Assembly: GCA_029242715.1 (NCBI GenBank)
Contig: JAQWTL010000018.1
Location: 1-64,000, forward strand
Origin: Phycisphaerales bacterium
GTDB taxonomy: Bacteria > Planctomycetota > Phycisphaerae > Phycisphaerales > SM1A02
Direction: 5' to 3'
Length of the DNA: 64,000 nucleotides
Shown: positions 9,578 to 19,198 of the stretch, piece by piece
How positions within the stretch are numbered: position 1 is the stretch's first letter
Layout of the letters: each line of letters begins with the position of its first letter
Notes under the pieces: model-generated
The model's database searches: none
Seen by the model: only the letters and a program-made list of their open reading frames with translations
Told to the model about the DNA's origin: nothing
Made by a program: the position numbers and the translations under genes

Positions 9578-10681
9578 CTACAGACACTCACGGCCCCAGT
9601 CGCCGATCACCGCCAGCAGGTCCAGCACGTTGGTGAGACCGTCACCGTTGACATCACCGTCGCCAGCATCCGAATCCCAATCAGCGATCACCGCCAACAG
9701 ATCCAGCACGCTGACCACGCCATCGCCGTTGGCATCGGCCATGTCAACCGATGGTGGACTCGACAAGGCGGAAGTCTCGTCCTGGCCACCACCCTGGTAG
9801 TGACCATCCGTGATGAGCGACCACCAAACATCAATTAAACCCTCGCCATTGCAACCGCCAATCGATGACCCGTCCTCAAGATTCAGCGGAGGCTGGGCTG
9901 GTCCGGCCAAGTTCACCTCGATGTCATCGATGTGCAATTCGATCGTGCTCGAGAGACTGTCGCCCTCGATGCCGAAGAGCACCCGCGGGGCCCAGTGGGT
10001 GATGTTCACGTGATCGTTCCCAGGGAGGAGCGCAAGATCGAAAGCACACTGGATCCAATCATCCGAGATTGACTCTGTATCCGGGATATACAACGGGGTT
10101 CCAGAGCCCTCGATCACTTCAGATGGAATGGACTCATACTCGCCGCTTGGCATGCGCTGTCCCAGGTCGACCTGAGCCCAATACCGCTTACCGCAGTCGT
10201 GATCCACCGTCCGGGCCCGAAAACGAACGGTGATCGAATCGCAGGCCCGAAGCAGGACCGTCTCATCCAGGGCATTACCGAATGGTTGGCCGTGCACGTA
10301 ACTGGTGTGGTATCCAGCGACGGCCCGCATCACCAGGTGACCATTGCCATCGTTGTCCTGCTCAACCCGACGCCAGGGCAAGTCATCGCCCCACGAGAAG
10401 GCGCCGGCATGGCCAAGCCAACGACTGCCGGGGCCGTCCGTACCTGAAGTCGCCTCCGTGAAACTGCCGTCCCAGATCACACGATCAAGCGTGGCCGGCA
10501 CGGGCGTCAGCAGGCTCCAGGCCCAGAAATCATTGGACGAATCATGGCACGGGTTACTGGTGTAGATCTCGTTGCCGACGAAACACTGGTCAGGATCGCC
10601 AACATTGTTGGCCTGCAAGAGTGACACGCTGGCTAATGTGAACGCAATCGCTCCCCCGGCATTGATGAATAGACGTGGCAT
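9578..10681 (-). CDS. Exported protein of unknown function with C-terminal dockerin-like tail
   Basis: The start is the ATG at 10681, preceded by AAAGGAGA; the open frame reaches further upstream to 10729 but without signals. Residues 1-24 form a signal peptide ending ...SVSLLQA. The body (about residues 30-280) looks like a beta-sandwich with Trp/Asp-rich strands ('WDGSFTEAT', 'RVLFGIEGDS', 'IELHIDDIEVNLAG') and may be carbohydrate-binding-like; I cannot name a family. The last 60 residues are two Ca-binding dockerin-type repeats (DANGDGVVSVLDLLAVIADW and DVNGDGLTNVLDLLAVIGDW). The same tail occurs on three other proteins in this window, which suggests a common surface-sorting or attachment route. 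Confidence 0.85.
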   Translation of the reverse strand: MPRLFINAGGAIAFTLASVSLLQANNVGDPDQCFVGNEIYTSNPCHDSSNDFWAWSLLTPVPATLDRVIWDGSFTEATSGTDGPGSRWLGHAGAFSWGDDLPWRRVEQDNDGNGHLVMRAVAGYHTSYVHGQPFGNALDETVLLRACDSITVRFRARTVDHDCGKRYWAQVDLGQRMPSGEYESIPSEVIEGSGTPLYIPDTESISDDWIQCAFDLALLPGNDHVNITHWAPRVLFGIEGDSLSSTIELHIDDIEVNLAGPAQPPLNLEDGSSIGGCNGEGLIDVWWSLITDGHYQGGGQDETSALSSPPSVDMADANGDGVVSVLDLLAVIADWDSDAGDGDVNGDGLTNVLDLLAVIGDWGRECL

Positions 10682-10838
10682 TCGTTTGTCTCCTTTGTCT
10701 CCCGCCCTCTCCCAACCACCGTATGACACACCCAGCAGCAGGCTGCCCTTTGGCAGTCAACACCCCAGCGTACGACCAGAAATTAGCCTCGCTCTTCAAC
10801 AGATCTAGCTTTGCAGGGTTTTAAACAGTGCTTGAATG

Positions 10839-11954
10839 TCAGACAGTCGCCCAAGGCGTCTCATCGCATCCAGAGATCGCGATCTCAGCATCAGGCAGCA
10901 CCGATGCCAGTAGATCACGAATAGTCGGAAGATAACCACGCTCGGTATTGGTGTGACCTGCCAGCATGATCGTCATGCCCGACGCCTTGGCCGCCAGCAC
11001 ATCGTGATGTCGCATCTCGCCCGTGACGAACAGCGTCGCGCCCGCTGCTCGTGCGGAATCAACCATGCTTCCACCAGCACCTGGACAACACGCCACGACT
11101 GCATGTGTTTCCACACCACCATCTGCGACTCGGAGTTGATCCACGCCAAGCGTTGATTTCAAACGCGTGACAATGTCGGCCGTCGACTGCGAGCTCAAGA
11201 GATGAACTGCTCGACCCATTCCAGAATCATGAACAGGATGGGAGGCCAGGGGAATGACATGGACCGGAGGTTCTTCATAGGGATGCGCTTCACGAAGCCC
11301 GGCAATGGCATCGGCCAATGCGCCATCGGAACAGACCATCATCAAACGTTGCTCATTGACATGCTCAAGCTTGCCCGCTTCGCCTGTAGCTGGATTGGTC
11401 GAATCATCTCCCAGGAACGTGCCCTGATTCTCGATGGCCGTCGAGCAGTGCGTGTAGCCCCCGATGACACCGGCCCCCGCCGTGGCCATGGCAGCGCGTA
11501 CCGCATCAACATGTTCAGCAGGCACATAGGTCACGATCTTGTTGGTCTCACCAGGCCGGTGTGATTGAGCGTGTTGCAATGGAACCACTCGGCCCTCTCC
11601 CAAGGCGGAAGCCAACCAGTCGGTCATGCCACCTGGTGCGGCATCAAGAGCCGTATGAGGGGAGTACACCGAGATCCCGGCACCAATCAAGCCAAGCAGT
11701 AATTGCCCCGTGGATGTGGAGTCATCCAACCGCTTCAAAGGCGCAAAGATCGGTGGGTGGTAGGACACGATTGCATCGACACCTGATGAAACCGCTTCCG
11801 TAAGTACATCGGCCGTGAGATCGATGGTCAGCAGAATGCTGGCCGCAGGCCCATCACGTCGACCGACCAGCAAACCAACGTTGTCCCAGTCCGCCGCATG
11901 AGCGGTGGGGGCGATCGATTCCATGGCCGAGCACAGGTCAGAAACAGATGTCAT
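10839..11954 (-). CDS. Nif3-like dinuclear metal centre protein
   Basis: A 371-residue member of the Nif3/YqfO/YbgI family, conserved hexameric proteins with a two-metal site; some are annotated as GTP cyclohydrolase type 2 and their true role is unsettled. The N-terminal half contains WDNVGLLVG and VSYHPPIFAPLKRL. The C-terminal half contains TGEMRHHDVLAA and AGHTNTERGYLP, which carry the metal-ligand His/Glu residues. Between them (about residues 125-230) sits the CutA/PII-like inserted domain of the long form (TYVPAEHVDAVRAAM ... HPYEEPPVHVIPL). The length is typical of the long form. The gene stands between two dockerin-tailed protein genes on the same strand, with no obvious functional link. 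Confidence 0.93.
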   Translation of the reverse strand: MTSVSDLCSAMESIAPTAHAADWDNVGLLVGRRDGPAASILLTIDLTADVLTEAVSSGVDAIVSYHPPIFAPLKRLDDSTSTGQLLLGLIGAGISVYSPHTALDAAPGGMTDWLASALGEGRVVPLQHAQSHRPGETNKIVTYVPAEHVDAVRAAMATAGAGVIGGYTHCSTAIENQGTFLGDDSTNPATGEAGKLEHVNEQRLMMVCSDGALADAIAGLREAHPYEEPPVHVIPLASHPVHDSGMGRAVHLLSSQSTADIVTRLKSTLGVDQLRVADGGVETHAVVACCPGAGGSMVDSARAAGATLFVTGEMRHHDVLAAKASGMTIMLAGHTNTERGYLPTIRDLLASVLPDAEIAISGCDETPWATV

Positions 11955-11987
11955 GGCGGGGAGGCTACCGCGCCTTGGTCCAAGCCG

Positions 11988-14471
11988 TCACGCCGTCCAG
12001 TACCTCAGCACGAAGAGCAGGTCTTCAACGGCGACGACGCCATCGAGATTGACGTCTGCGCCACACTTTGCCTCGCAGGCACCCCAATGATCCAGGACCA
12101 ACAGGACATCGTTCACCCCAACTCGACCATCTTCATCGAGATCGCCCGGCATCGGCGGTGCCAGTGGTGGGGCCGGCAGAGTCATCACGGCCTTGCCGGA
12201 CATTAACGTTGTGCCATTGTTGTTCGAACCGTCTGCTGATGATGCACCTGCGAGTACATAAGGCTGTCCCTCCACATCACCAACGGCCACCGAAGTCCCG
12301 AGGCCTTCCTGCTGTGTCAGCAGGGAAATTGAAATCGGGATCTCCCGGACGCAGCTGGGCTGCCAGGACACGGGGCGGAGTTGAAACACCTTCACTGCTG
12401 CATTTGGATCCTGATTTGACCCAAGCGTGACATTGATGATTGAGTCCTCGCTCATCGCAGCATCCAAGGAAGTCACGTTTGTCATGCCACTGGCATAGGA
12501 CAAGAGAGTCACATCGTTGTTTGAGGCGCTGTCGAAACCGGGCCGAATCACTCGGTCCGGTGTGACAACCAAACCACCCTGATCATCGACAAGCGTATCG
12601 AAATGCATTCCGTAACTACTGCTCGATGTCCAGTAGTTGTAGTCGACAGACCACGTGGCACCGGCATCATCACTGACGTACTTTTTCATAAAAGTGGCAT
12701 TTCCCTTATGAACGATGAGGACAAACCGGCCACCTTGTTCCTGGTACAAGCCGAGGTATCTGCCAACCAAATCCCCCGGGATGCCATTGCTGTCAGCTAT
12801 GGTCGCCACATTGACCCAAGCACCATTTTCACGTCGAAAGATCTCAACGGCCCCAATACCGTCATCCTCACCGGGATACCCCGCTGCCACGACGGTCGAT
12901 TCACCGCTTCCTGCGGCATGGACCGACATCTCAAATCCATCCCAGACAGTGAAGGGCGCATTACATTCAAGTGGATCAATCGGCACCAGCTCTTCAATAC
13001 CCCATCCGCTGCTGGAGTTTGCGTTACGTATGGCAGCAAAAACTTGTCCGGGATTGGTAATGATGCCCTGAGGATCACAATACCCTGACCCGCCCAGAAC
13101 AATCACTGTCTCATCACCACTGCCCGTCACATCGAGGGTTTTCCCCAGGTAGGAAAACCCCTGAACAGGGACCATCAAGACCCCATCCTGAACCCATGTG
13201 TTGCCAACACGCTTGAGTACGAGCGCACTACCTGCGGGCGTCTGGGCCGTTGATTCGCCACTGATGCCGATGGCCGCGTAGTCCTCGCCCATCGCAACAC
13301 ATGTACCAAAGAAGTCATAGTCTTCTGGAGTCGGGTTGTCGATGACCTGTTCCGGATCCAGGGTCGGCGGTAAGGACCCAGGTACTCCCGAGAGATTGGC
13401 TGCCACGGCAATGCCCGTTCCATACAGCCCTGAAACAGCATGTGGTCCACTGAAGGCAAGTTCGTTGAGTAACAACAAACCCGTGCAGAATGATTCGCCT
13501 GTCAACGACCACGCCATCCCATCATGCTGCCAGACCTCGTAGATATTGCCGCCACTTTCCAGAACTTGTTGCTGATCGGAAAGTCGCAGGGCATTACTGC
13601 CTGGGAAGCTAGCATCGACCTGCCATGTCCCGTTGATTCGCCGGAACACCGTATTCCCGATCAGTGCGACGCCATCCCTCATCTCATCGGCATACTGGTT
13701 GTTGACGTTCGGACAGTTGGACGTCGTCACCCATGTGTCACCCTGGAGCTCCAGGCACCCCGACTGCCAGACAGCCGTATTGCCATCCAACAGCAGGGAG
13801 GTTGGTGTCACGTCCTCGACAATCTGGTGAGGTGTTTCCTGCCAGATTCCGTTGACCCGCTTGTAGATGAACAGATCGTTCCAGCAAATGTTGTTGTTGT
13901 CCGGACACTGGTCATCGGTTTTGCCTCCGAAAATCCAATCTCCATCGACGGCCAACGATTGGAATGACGTGAAGAAGCCATTCGATCCATTGGATCCGTG
14001 GTCGATCGGACCGAGGTTCTTCTTGAATTGCCATGTCTGACCGTCATGCTCGTACACGTAGATCCGGCCATCTGTGAGTACGGGGTTATCCACGCCGACT
14101 CTCGCAAATTGATCTCCGACAACCAGCGTGTTGCCATCAAGATCAATGACTCGACCAAAGTAGCTGGAGTCGTTGGGATCCACGAGGTTGGGGTACAACG
14201 TCTGCTCGAAATTCCAGGACGACCCCATCCATCGCCAGATATGTACGACAGCCCCTTCTGGGCCGAACTGCTCCCAATCGGCTATTGCCGCCACATCTCC
14301 ATCGACCACAATCGGGCTGGCCATGTTGCCACCGCCCAGTTCATCCCCAGGGCCTGAACCAGGTTCCAGAATGTGGTCAAACAAGGACGCGTTAAAGCAC
14401 TGGGCTGTCGACCAGGGACTGGCCACTGCGACCCACACCAATACAACGATGATTTTGATTACTCGAGCCAT
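11988..14471 (-). CDS. Exported beta-propeller-like protein (FG-GAP type) with dockerin-like tail
   Basis: 827 residues with an N-terminal signal peptide (about residues 1-23, ending PWSTAQ). The body is made of repeats of the form 'VDGD.....' and 'YGTGIAVA', with short units such as FFGTCVAMGEDYAAIGISG and GTSVAVGDVEGQPYVLAGA. This resembles FG-GAP or integrin-like propeller blades seen in large planctomycete surface proteins. The last 55 residues hold two dockerin-like Ca loops (DLDEDGRVGVNDVLLVLDHW and DVNLDGVVAVEDLLFVLRYW) with the Cys pair GACEAKCG between them. It is therefore probably exported and displayed. There is no catalytic motif and the function is unknown. Confidence 0.85.
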   Translation of the reverse strand: MARVIKIIVVLVWVAVASPWSTAQCFNASLFDHILEPGSGPGDELGGGNMASPIVVDGDVAAIADWEQFGPEGAVVHIWRWMGSSWNFEQTLYPNLVDPNDSSYFGRVIDLDGNTLVVGDQFARVGVDNPVLTDGRIYVYEHDGQTWQFKKNLGPIDHGSNGSNGFFTSFQSLAVDGDWIFGGKTDDQCPDNNNICWNDLFIYKRVNGIWQETPHQIVEDVTPTSLLLDGNTAVWQSGCLELQGDTWVTTSNCPNVNNQYADEMRDGVALIGNTVFRRINGTWQVDASFPGSNALRLSDQQQVLESGGNIYEVWQHDGMAWSLTGESFCTGLLLLNELAFSGPHAVSGLYGTGIAVAANLSGVPGSLPPTLDPEQVIDNPTPEDYDFFGTCVAMGEDYAAIGISGESTAQTPAGSALVLKRVGNTWVQDGVLMVPVQGFSYLGKTLDVTGSGDETVIVLGGSGYCDPQGIITNPGQVFAAIRNANSSSGWGIEELVPIDPLECNAPFTVWDGFEMSVHAAGSGESTVVAAGYPGEDDGIGAVEIFRRENGAWVNVATIADSNGIPGDLVGRYLGLYQEQGGRFVLIVHKGNATFMKKYVSDDAGATWSVDYNYWTSSSSYGMHFDTLVDDQGGLVVTPDRVIRPGFDSASNNDVTLLSYASGMTNVTSLDAAMSEDSIINVTLGSNQDPNAAVKVFQLRPVSWQPSCVREIPISISLLTQQEGLGTSVAVGDVEGQPYVLAGASSADGSNNNGTTLMSGKAVMTLPAPPLAPPMPGDLDEDGRVGVNDVLLVLDHWGACEAKCGADVNLDGVVAVEDLLFVLRYWTA

Positions 14472-14618
14472 ATCGAATCTCTCCCAATCAACTATCCGAA
14501 CTCGATCTCCTAATTATTCATAGGCTTCAGGCCACTGCAAGCGCTAGATCCATCAAATAGGAAAGCTGTTGCTCAGAGGTGCTAGAATGCTGCCCAATCT
14601 GAACATGGGAGAACCAAC

Positions 14619-15443
14619 ATGGCCCTACGAGGCTTCAATCTGACCGAGTCCAGCAACCCCGCGCTCAAGCATCGTGAACTTTTTGCTCCGATCTCCGGCG
14701 CTGAAACAGCATCCATCAACGGGGTCATCAACAAGACAGCGTTCCTGACAGTGCTGGCTGTTATCGGTGGCATCGGCGGTGTCTGGATTGCCAAGACAAT
14801 TGCGATGACACAGGGCGTTCTCATTGGATGGTCCCTCGGTACCGCAATCGTAACGATCGGTCTTTACTTTGCTGCGATACGAAACCCGATGCGAGCTGTT
14901 GCGCTCGCGCCCATCTATGCCCTGATCCAAGGTGCGTTCCTGGGCGTGATCACCATGCTTATTGATAGGTGGCTAGCCAGCAGTGGTTATGTCGTTGCCG
15001 GAGGCGTCGCTCTCCAGGCATTCGTGATTACGCTGGCGATCCTGGTCTCGATGCTAACCCTGTACTACTTCCGCATCCTGCAAGCTACTCCGATGTTCAC
15101 CAGAGTGGTCTCAACACTGGTACTTGGCATCTTCATCGCCTATGCGGTGTCGTTCGTACTCTGGATCTTTGGAATCTACGTGCCATTCATCTCCGTATTC
15201 ACAACACCCGAATCCGGTTCTGGAGCATGGATCGGGCTGGGCATCAATGTCTTCGTTCTGCTGGTCGCTTCCCTGATGCTGATCGTCGACTTCGGCATGA
15301 TCGAGAAAAGCGTCAAGGCGGGATCTCCCAAGCGAATCGAATGGTTCCTGGGCTTCACCCTGCTCGTAACCCTTGCCTGGATCTATTACGAAGCCGTGCA
15401 ACTCAGTGCTCGGGTCGCCATTCTTGCCGGGGGGCGAGACTAG
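14619..15443 (+). CDS. Bax inhibitor-1 / YccA family membrane protein
   Basis: 274 residues with a soluble Ser/Asn-rich N-terminus (ALRGFNLTESSNPAL) followed by seven hydrophobic helices. This is the layout of the YccA-like branch of the Bax-inhibitor-1 family, integral inner-membrane proteins linked in E. coli to FtsH. The N-terminal 'NP.L' motif is common in the actinobacterial and planctomycete sub-branch. A conserved acidic pair sits in the last part (LIVDFGMIEKSVKAG). The start is ATG, with GGGAGAACCAAC just upstream. ribBA starts 27 bp downstream, so they may be co-transcribed, although the functions look unrelated. Confidence 0.92.
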   Translation: MALRGFNLTESSNPALKHRELFAPISGAETASINGVINKTAFLTVLAVIGGIGGVWIAKTIAMTQGVLIGWSLGTAIVTIGLYFAAIRNPMRAVALAPIYALIQGAFLGVITMLIDRWLASSGYVVAGGVALQAFVITLAILVSMLTLYYFRILQATPMFTRVVSTLVLGIFIAYAVSFVLWIFGIYVPFISVFTTPESGSGAWIGLGINVFVLLVASLMLIVDFGMIEKSVKAGSPKRIEWFLGFTLLVTLAWIYYEAVQLSARVAILAGGRD

Positions 15444-15470
15444 CGATTTTCACGTTACAATTGCTGGACT

Positions 15471-16676
15471 GTGCTGAGCCCGATTCCTGAGATCCTGGAA
15501 GACCTGAAACAAGGTCGCATGATCATCCTCGTTGATGATGAACGTCGCGAAAACGAAGGAGACTTCGTCTGCGCGGCTGAGCATGTCAATGTGGACATGG
15601 TCAACTTCATGACACGCATTGGTGGCGGCTACCTGTGCGTTGCCATGGCCAATGCCGACTGTGAACGGCTGGACCTTCATCCACAAGTCTCGACGAATAC
15701 CTCACTGCGAGGGACGCCGCTCACGATCAGTGTTGATGGCAGCCCGAAGCATGGTGTCGGCACAGGCATCTCGGCGAATGACCGAGCCACCACGATCAAA
15801 CTGCTCGCGAATCCCAACAGCACACCTGATGACTTCGTACGTCCAGGTCACATCAATCCTCTGCATGCCAGAGAAGGTGGCGTGCTGGCTCGAACCGGGC
15901 AGACTGAGGGCTCAGTTGACCTGTGCCGAATGGCTGGCCTGCGACCAGCCGCTGCCATCATTGAAATTGTTCGACAAGATGGCGAAATGGCGCGAATGCC
16001 GGACCTTGAGGAAATCTGCAAAGAGCACAGTTTGAAGATGTGCAGTGTTGAGCAGATCATCGAGCAGCGACTTGCCCATGAGACACTGGTCACTCGAACG
16101 GCACCAAGAGAAGGTACACCCATTCAAACACCATGGGGCACCTTCAATCTACTTGTCTTCAACAGCACGATCGATGCCCAACCGCACCTCGCGTTGACTC
16201 TTGGCGATGTTGGTCAACTCGATGGGCGTGGAAACGTCATTGAAATCGATGATCCTGTCATGGTTCGCGTACATCGCCGTGATGTTCTGGGTGACATCTT
16301 CCATGCCGGAGACAGCCCCAGTGGTGACCTTCTCAGGGCCTCCATGAAACGACTTCAGCAGGAGAGTCGAGGCGCCCTGATCTACCTGCGACCAGAGCAC
16401 ATGGGCGATGACCTGACGGGCCAGATTCACAAGATCCAGCGCCCCGAGCAGGATGACCCCAATCGGCCCGACCTCACAAGAGGAGATGGTGTTGCCGGAC
16501 GTGCACAGCCAATGGACACCCGCAATCTTGGAATCGGAAGCCAACTCCTGAGAGAACTGGGCTTGAGCAAGTTGCGGCTGCTGGTCAGCAAACCGCGCGA
16601 ATACCCGGCCCTTCACGGCTTTGGACTCGAGATTGTCGAACAGGTGGCCTTGTCGGTCAGTCCACAACCTGCCTGA
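15471..16676 (+). CDS. ribBA: RibBA-type protein: DHBP synthase domain fused to a degenerate GTP cyclohydrolase II domain
   Basis: Riboflavin-pathway bifunctional protein of 401 residues. GTG start; an internal ATG at residue 17 lies inside the conserved domain. The RibB half (residues 1-205) shows DDERRENEGD (22-31), the HGVGTGISANDRATT loop and RPGHINPL. However, the metal-binding His of the 'GHTE' motif (E. coli RibB His153) is Gln144 here (RTGQTEGSVDL). The RibA half (about 215-398) keeps TPWG, DTRNLGIGSQLL and the C-terminal fold signature. The three zinc cysteines of GTP cyclohydrolase II (HSEC...RCDCG in E. coli) are all replaced; here the stretch reads HRRDVLGDIFHAGDSPSG (268-285). 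The RibA half is probably inactive, so the organism should carry another GTP cyclohydrolase II. The stop abuts the convergent gene's stop (TGA|TCA). Confidence 0.9.
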   Translation: MLSPIPEILEDLKQGRMIILVDDERRENEGDFVCAAEHVNVDMVNFMTRIGGGYLCVAMANADCERLDLHPQVSTNTSLRGTPLTISVDGSPKHGVGTGISANDRATTIKLLANPNSTPDDFVRPGHINPLHAREGGVLARTGQTEGSVDLCRMAGLRPAAAIIEIVRQDGEMARMPDLEEICKEHSLKMCSVEQIIEQRLAHETLVTRTAPREGTPIQTPWGTFNLLVFNSTIDAQPHLALTLGDVGQLDGRGNVIEIDDPVMVRVHRRDVLGDIFHAGDSPSGDLLRASMKRLQQESRGALIYLRPEHMGDDLTGQIHKIQRPEQDDPNRPDLTRGDGVAGRAQPMDTRNLGIGSQLLRELGLSKLRLLVSKPREYPALHGFGLEIVEQVALSVSPQPA

Positions 16677-17837
16677 TCAGTTCATCTTTTTCGAGCCGTT
16701 GCTGCGAATCAAATCACGCAGTGTGTTGTGAGCATCTGACTCTCGATGCATCTCAGCCAGCGCCTCCATGACAACCCAACTGGCTGCATTGCGAACGGAA
16801 GGCCAGAGGTCTGTATCCGTCATGATCGGGGTCAGCATTTCGACACGCTGCTCAGGAGACATGTGTTCCCTGGCCTGCCAGACTCCAAAGACTGCCAAAG
16901 CTTCCCTTGAACTCAGGGATGCAGCCATCTCCTTGGACATCGAAATCTTATGGATGAAGCTGTCTGCCTGCTGCATGAATTCATCATGCCTTTGGTCATG
17001 ATCTTCATGCCCATGATCTTCATGTTCACGCTCACCCATCTCATGAAACCAGTGCTCCGACATTTCATGAAGCTCTTCACGCTCACCAGGGTCAAGATCC
17101 TCGTCTTCGATCATCTCGAATTGTCGTTCGATGATCTCGTGTGCACGCTGAAGCATCGCGTGGAGATGTTCCATCTCACGCTCGATGTGCATTATTTCCT
17201 CACCGTGAAAGCCCGTCATGCCCATGACAGCGCCCGGAGGCATCATCATCGGATCATCGTTCATCATCAATACCATTCCGCCGGGCATTCCGGGCATACC
17301 GCCACGTCCACCGGGACCGCCACCCATGCCGCCGGGCATTCCAGGCATGCCGCCTTGTCCACCGGGACCGCCACCCATGCCGGGCATGCCGCCACGTCCA
17401 CCGGACCCACCATTCCCAAACTGCCTGACAACACGACGTCCATTGTCATCTTCGATCATCATCGAGATCTGGATATCTGATTCAGCTGTGCTCTTGGGCC
17501 CGTTGCCAGTGCCCATCATGTGACCGATGTCAAGGACAAGATGCCCCATGACCTGGCCGCCTGTTAGCTCAGCCATGTCCAACTCGATGACACCACTGCC
17601 CTCATGATCGTCATCACCATGAGTGCCATGAGTGCCATGAGCGCCATCAGCGCCATGAGCATGATCACCATGATCACCATGATCATCATCCTCCACACCG
17701 AAACTGAACGAAAACGACTTCTCAATCGTATGAGATTGAGCCTCTGCTTCATGCCCTCCGGCGGGTTCCTCTGCAGTCATGGCAACAAGTGGGATGGCAG
17801 TCGCGGTCAGTAAACCGAGAGGGAGTAACAGTCGCAT
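16677..17837 (-). CDS. Exported His/Met/Gly-rich protein, possible metal binder
   Basis: 386 residues with a signal peptide (RLLLPLGLLTATAIPLVAM). A His-Gly-Asp segment comes first (about residues 50-80, HGDHGDHAHGADGAHG). A Gly/Met/Pro repeat block follows (about 145-190, units like GGMPGMPGGM), then a Met/His-rich helical part with HGHEDHDQRHDE. The end is helical and resembles a HEAT-like repeat. The density of His, Met and Asp suggests periplasmic binding of transition metals (Cu, Zn or Ni), but no known metal-chaperone domain is recognised. DNA repeats underlie both biased blocks. The gene lies end-to-end with ribBA on the opposite strand. Confidence 0.75.
   Translation of the reverse strand: MRLLLPLGLLTATAIPLVAMTAEEPAGGHEAEAQSHTIEKSFSFSFGVEDDDHGDHGDHAHGADGAHGTHGTHGDDDHEGSGVIELDMAELTGGQVMGHLVLDIGHMMGTGNGPKSTAESDIQISMMIEDDNGRRVVRQFGNGGSGGRGGMPGMGGGPGGQGGMPGMPGGMGGGPGGRGGMPGMPGGMVLMMNDDPMMMPPGAVMGMTGFHGEEIMHIEREMEHLHAMLQRAHEIIERQFEMIEDEDLDPGEREELHEMSEHWFHEMGEREHEDHGHEDHDQRHDEFMQQADSFIHKISMSKEMAASLSSREALAVFGVWQAREHMSPEQRVEMLTPIMTDTDLWPSVRNAASWVVMEALAEMHRESDAHNTLRDLIRSNGSKKMN
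17280..17410. repeat. Tandem repeats encoding Gly-Met-Pro units
   Basis: Near-identical units built on CCGCCACCCATGCC / CCACGTCCACCGGGACC recur about three times. They encode, on the minus strand, GGRGGMPGM, GGQGGMPGM and GGMGGGPGG within the His/Met-rich exported protein. They probably expand and contract by slippage. Confidence 0.75.
17622..17692. repeat. Short degenerate repeats encoding His-Gly units
   Basis: Imperfect 9 bp units (AGTGCCATG, GATCACCAT) repeat about seven times and encode the H-G-x / D-H-G series of the His-rich segment on the minus strand. Confidence 0.6.
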
Positions 17838-17905
17838 GGTCTGAGGCCTTTCTCTGTGGATTACGTGAGATCAACGATGACAGGGAAGGCTCGATGATAG
17901 CCGGT

Positions 17906-19198
17906 CTATTCAGACGAATCGGTAACGGTGTCTTTCCGCCGCTGAATGCCGATTCTGGCAACCTGTGTTGAACTGGTTTCAAGAGCCGTCAGTCGGATGC
18001 CTTCCACATCCCAGGTTTCTCCCTGCTCGGGCACACGTCCCAGAGAAGCCATGAGATAACCCCCAACCGTGTCGTATTCCTCATCCTCAGGCAAACTCAA
18101 CATGAGCTCTTCATTCAGGTCGTCGATATGGAATCGGCCATCGACCTCCCAGTGATCCTGGTTGATGGGCCGGAGTTCCGGCTCTTCCTCAAGGTCACCT
18201 TCATGCTCATCCTTGATTTCTCCGACGATCTCCTCGAGCACATCCTCGATGGTGACCAGGCCGGCCGTGCCGCCATATTCATCAACGACGATCGCCATGT
18301 GTACTTCACTCCTCTGGAAATCAGCCAGAAGATCCGCGACAACCTTTGTTTCAGGAACGACGATCGGCGCTCTCAAAAGAGGTCGCAACCTGAAGGTGGC
18401 AGGATCCTCTCCCAGGAACGGCACGAGATCCTTCACGTAGAGGATGCCGATGATGTGATCAAGGTCCTCTTCGTAGACCGGTATCCGAGAGTGGCCTTCC
18501 TGGCCGATGAATGACTTGATCTCCGTCAACTCATCCGTCATCTCGATGCCTTCAATATCAGTACGAGGCGTCATGACTTCACCGACATCAGTACTGGTGA
18601 ACTCCACAACATTCTCGATCATCTCAGCAGTTGTTTCACCAAGTGCGCCTTCTCGTTGAGACTGCTCAACGCTTCGAAGCAACTCGGCTTCAGCTTCTGA
18701 CTGCTCGCCATTCTTCATCAGTGTTGCACCACTGAGCCTCTTGACGATCTCGTCGACAAAACTCGCAATCCAGCCGAACACGGGGCCAATCAGGGCACAT
18801 ATTCTCAACAGGGGCACCGCAAGTGTGACCAGTGGATGGGCAGACCAGCGAGAAGCTGCTGCTGCAATGACGCTGACAAACAACCAGAGCAGGGCAACGC
18901 CTGTTGCAATCCCAATGAAGAAGCCCGTCGGCGAAAACCCTTCGCCAGTGCCTGAAAAATCCACGGTCCAGAGGCACAGAAACGTAGTTGCCAGCGCCAC
19001 TCGAAGGAATGAGATGCAAACCGTGACATCCATCAGCCGATCTTCAATCGGCCTCCATAAATGAGCTTGATGACGGGCTTCCAGGGCACGTTCCACCGCA
19101 ACACGTGCTCCATTACGAAGAGTCAATTCGATGGTCGCCATCCAGGTTGTCAGGATCCCGGCCAGCAGAGGCAGCAACCAAGAGAGGAAATCATTCAC
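17906..19198 (-). CDS. CorC/HlyC-type (CNNM/DUF21 + CBS) membrane protein
   Basis: 430 residues. The N-terminal region (about 1-185) carries four hydrophobic helices of the DUF21/CNNM transmembrane domain. A CBS pair follows (about 205-335; [62 protein letters not shown]). The C-terminal CorC_HlyC domain includes [16 protein letters not shown] and DTVGGYLM. The family is linked to Mg2+/Co2+ export or homeostasis, and the old name 'haemolysin' is historical. The start is GTG at 19198 and overlaps the YbeY stop by 4 bp (GTGA), indicating translational coupling. ybeY-corC pairing is common in bacteria, which supports both calls. Confidence 0.94.
   Translation of the reverse strand: MNDFLSWLLPLLAGILTTWMATIELTLRNGARVAVERALEARHQAHLWRPIEDRLMDVTVCISFLRVALATTFLCLWTVDFSGTGEGFSPTGFFIGIATGVALLWLFVSVIAAAASRWSAHPLVTLAVPLLRICALIGPVFGWIASFVDEIVKRLSGATLMKNGEQSEAEAELLRSVEQSQREGALGETTAEMIENVVEFTSTDVGEVMTPRTDIEGIEMTDELTEIKSFIGQEGHSRIPVYEEDLDHIIGILYVKDLVPFLGEDPATFRLRPLLRAPIVVPETKVVADLLADFQRSEVHMAIVVDEYGGTAGLVTIEDVLEEIVGEIKDEHEGDLEEEPELRPINQDHWEVDGRFHIDDLNEELMLSLPEDEEYDTVGGYLMASLGRVPEQGETWDVEGIRLTALETSSTQVARIGIQRRKDTVTDSSE

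Noticed and set aside
15444-15470. FMN riboswitch before ribBA
   Set aside because: Only 27 bp lie between the preceding stop and the start, too short for the conserved FMN aptamer, and none of its signature is seen upstream.
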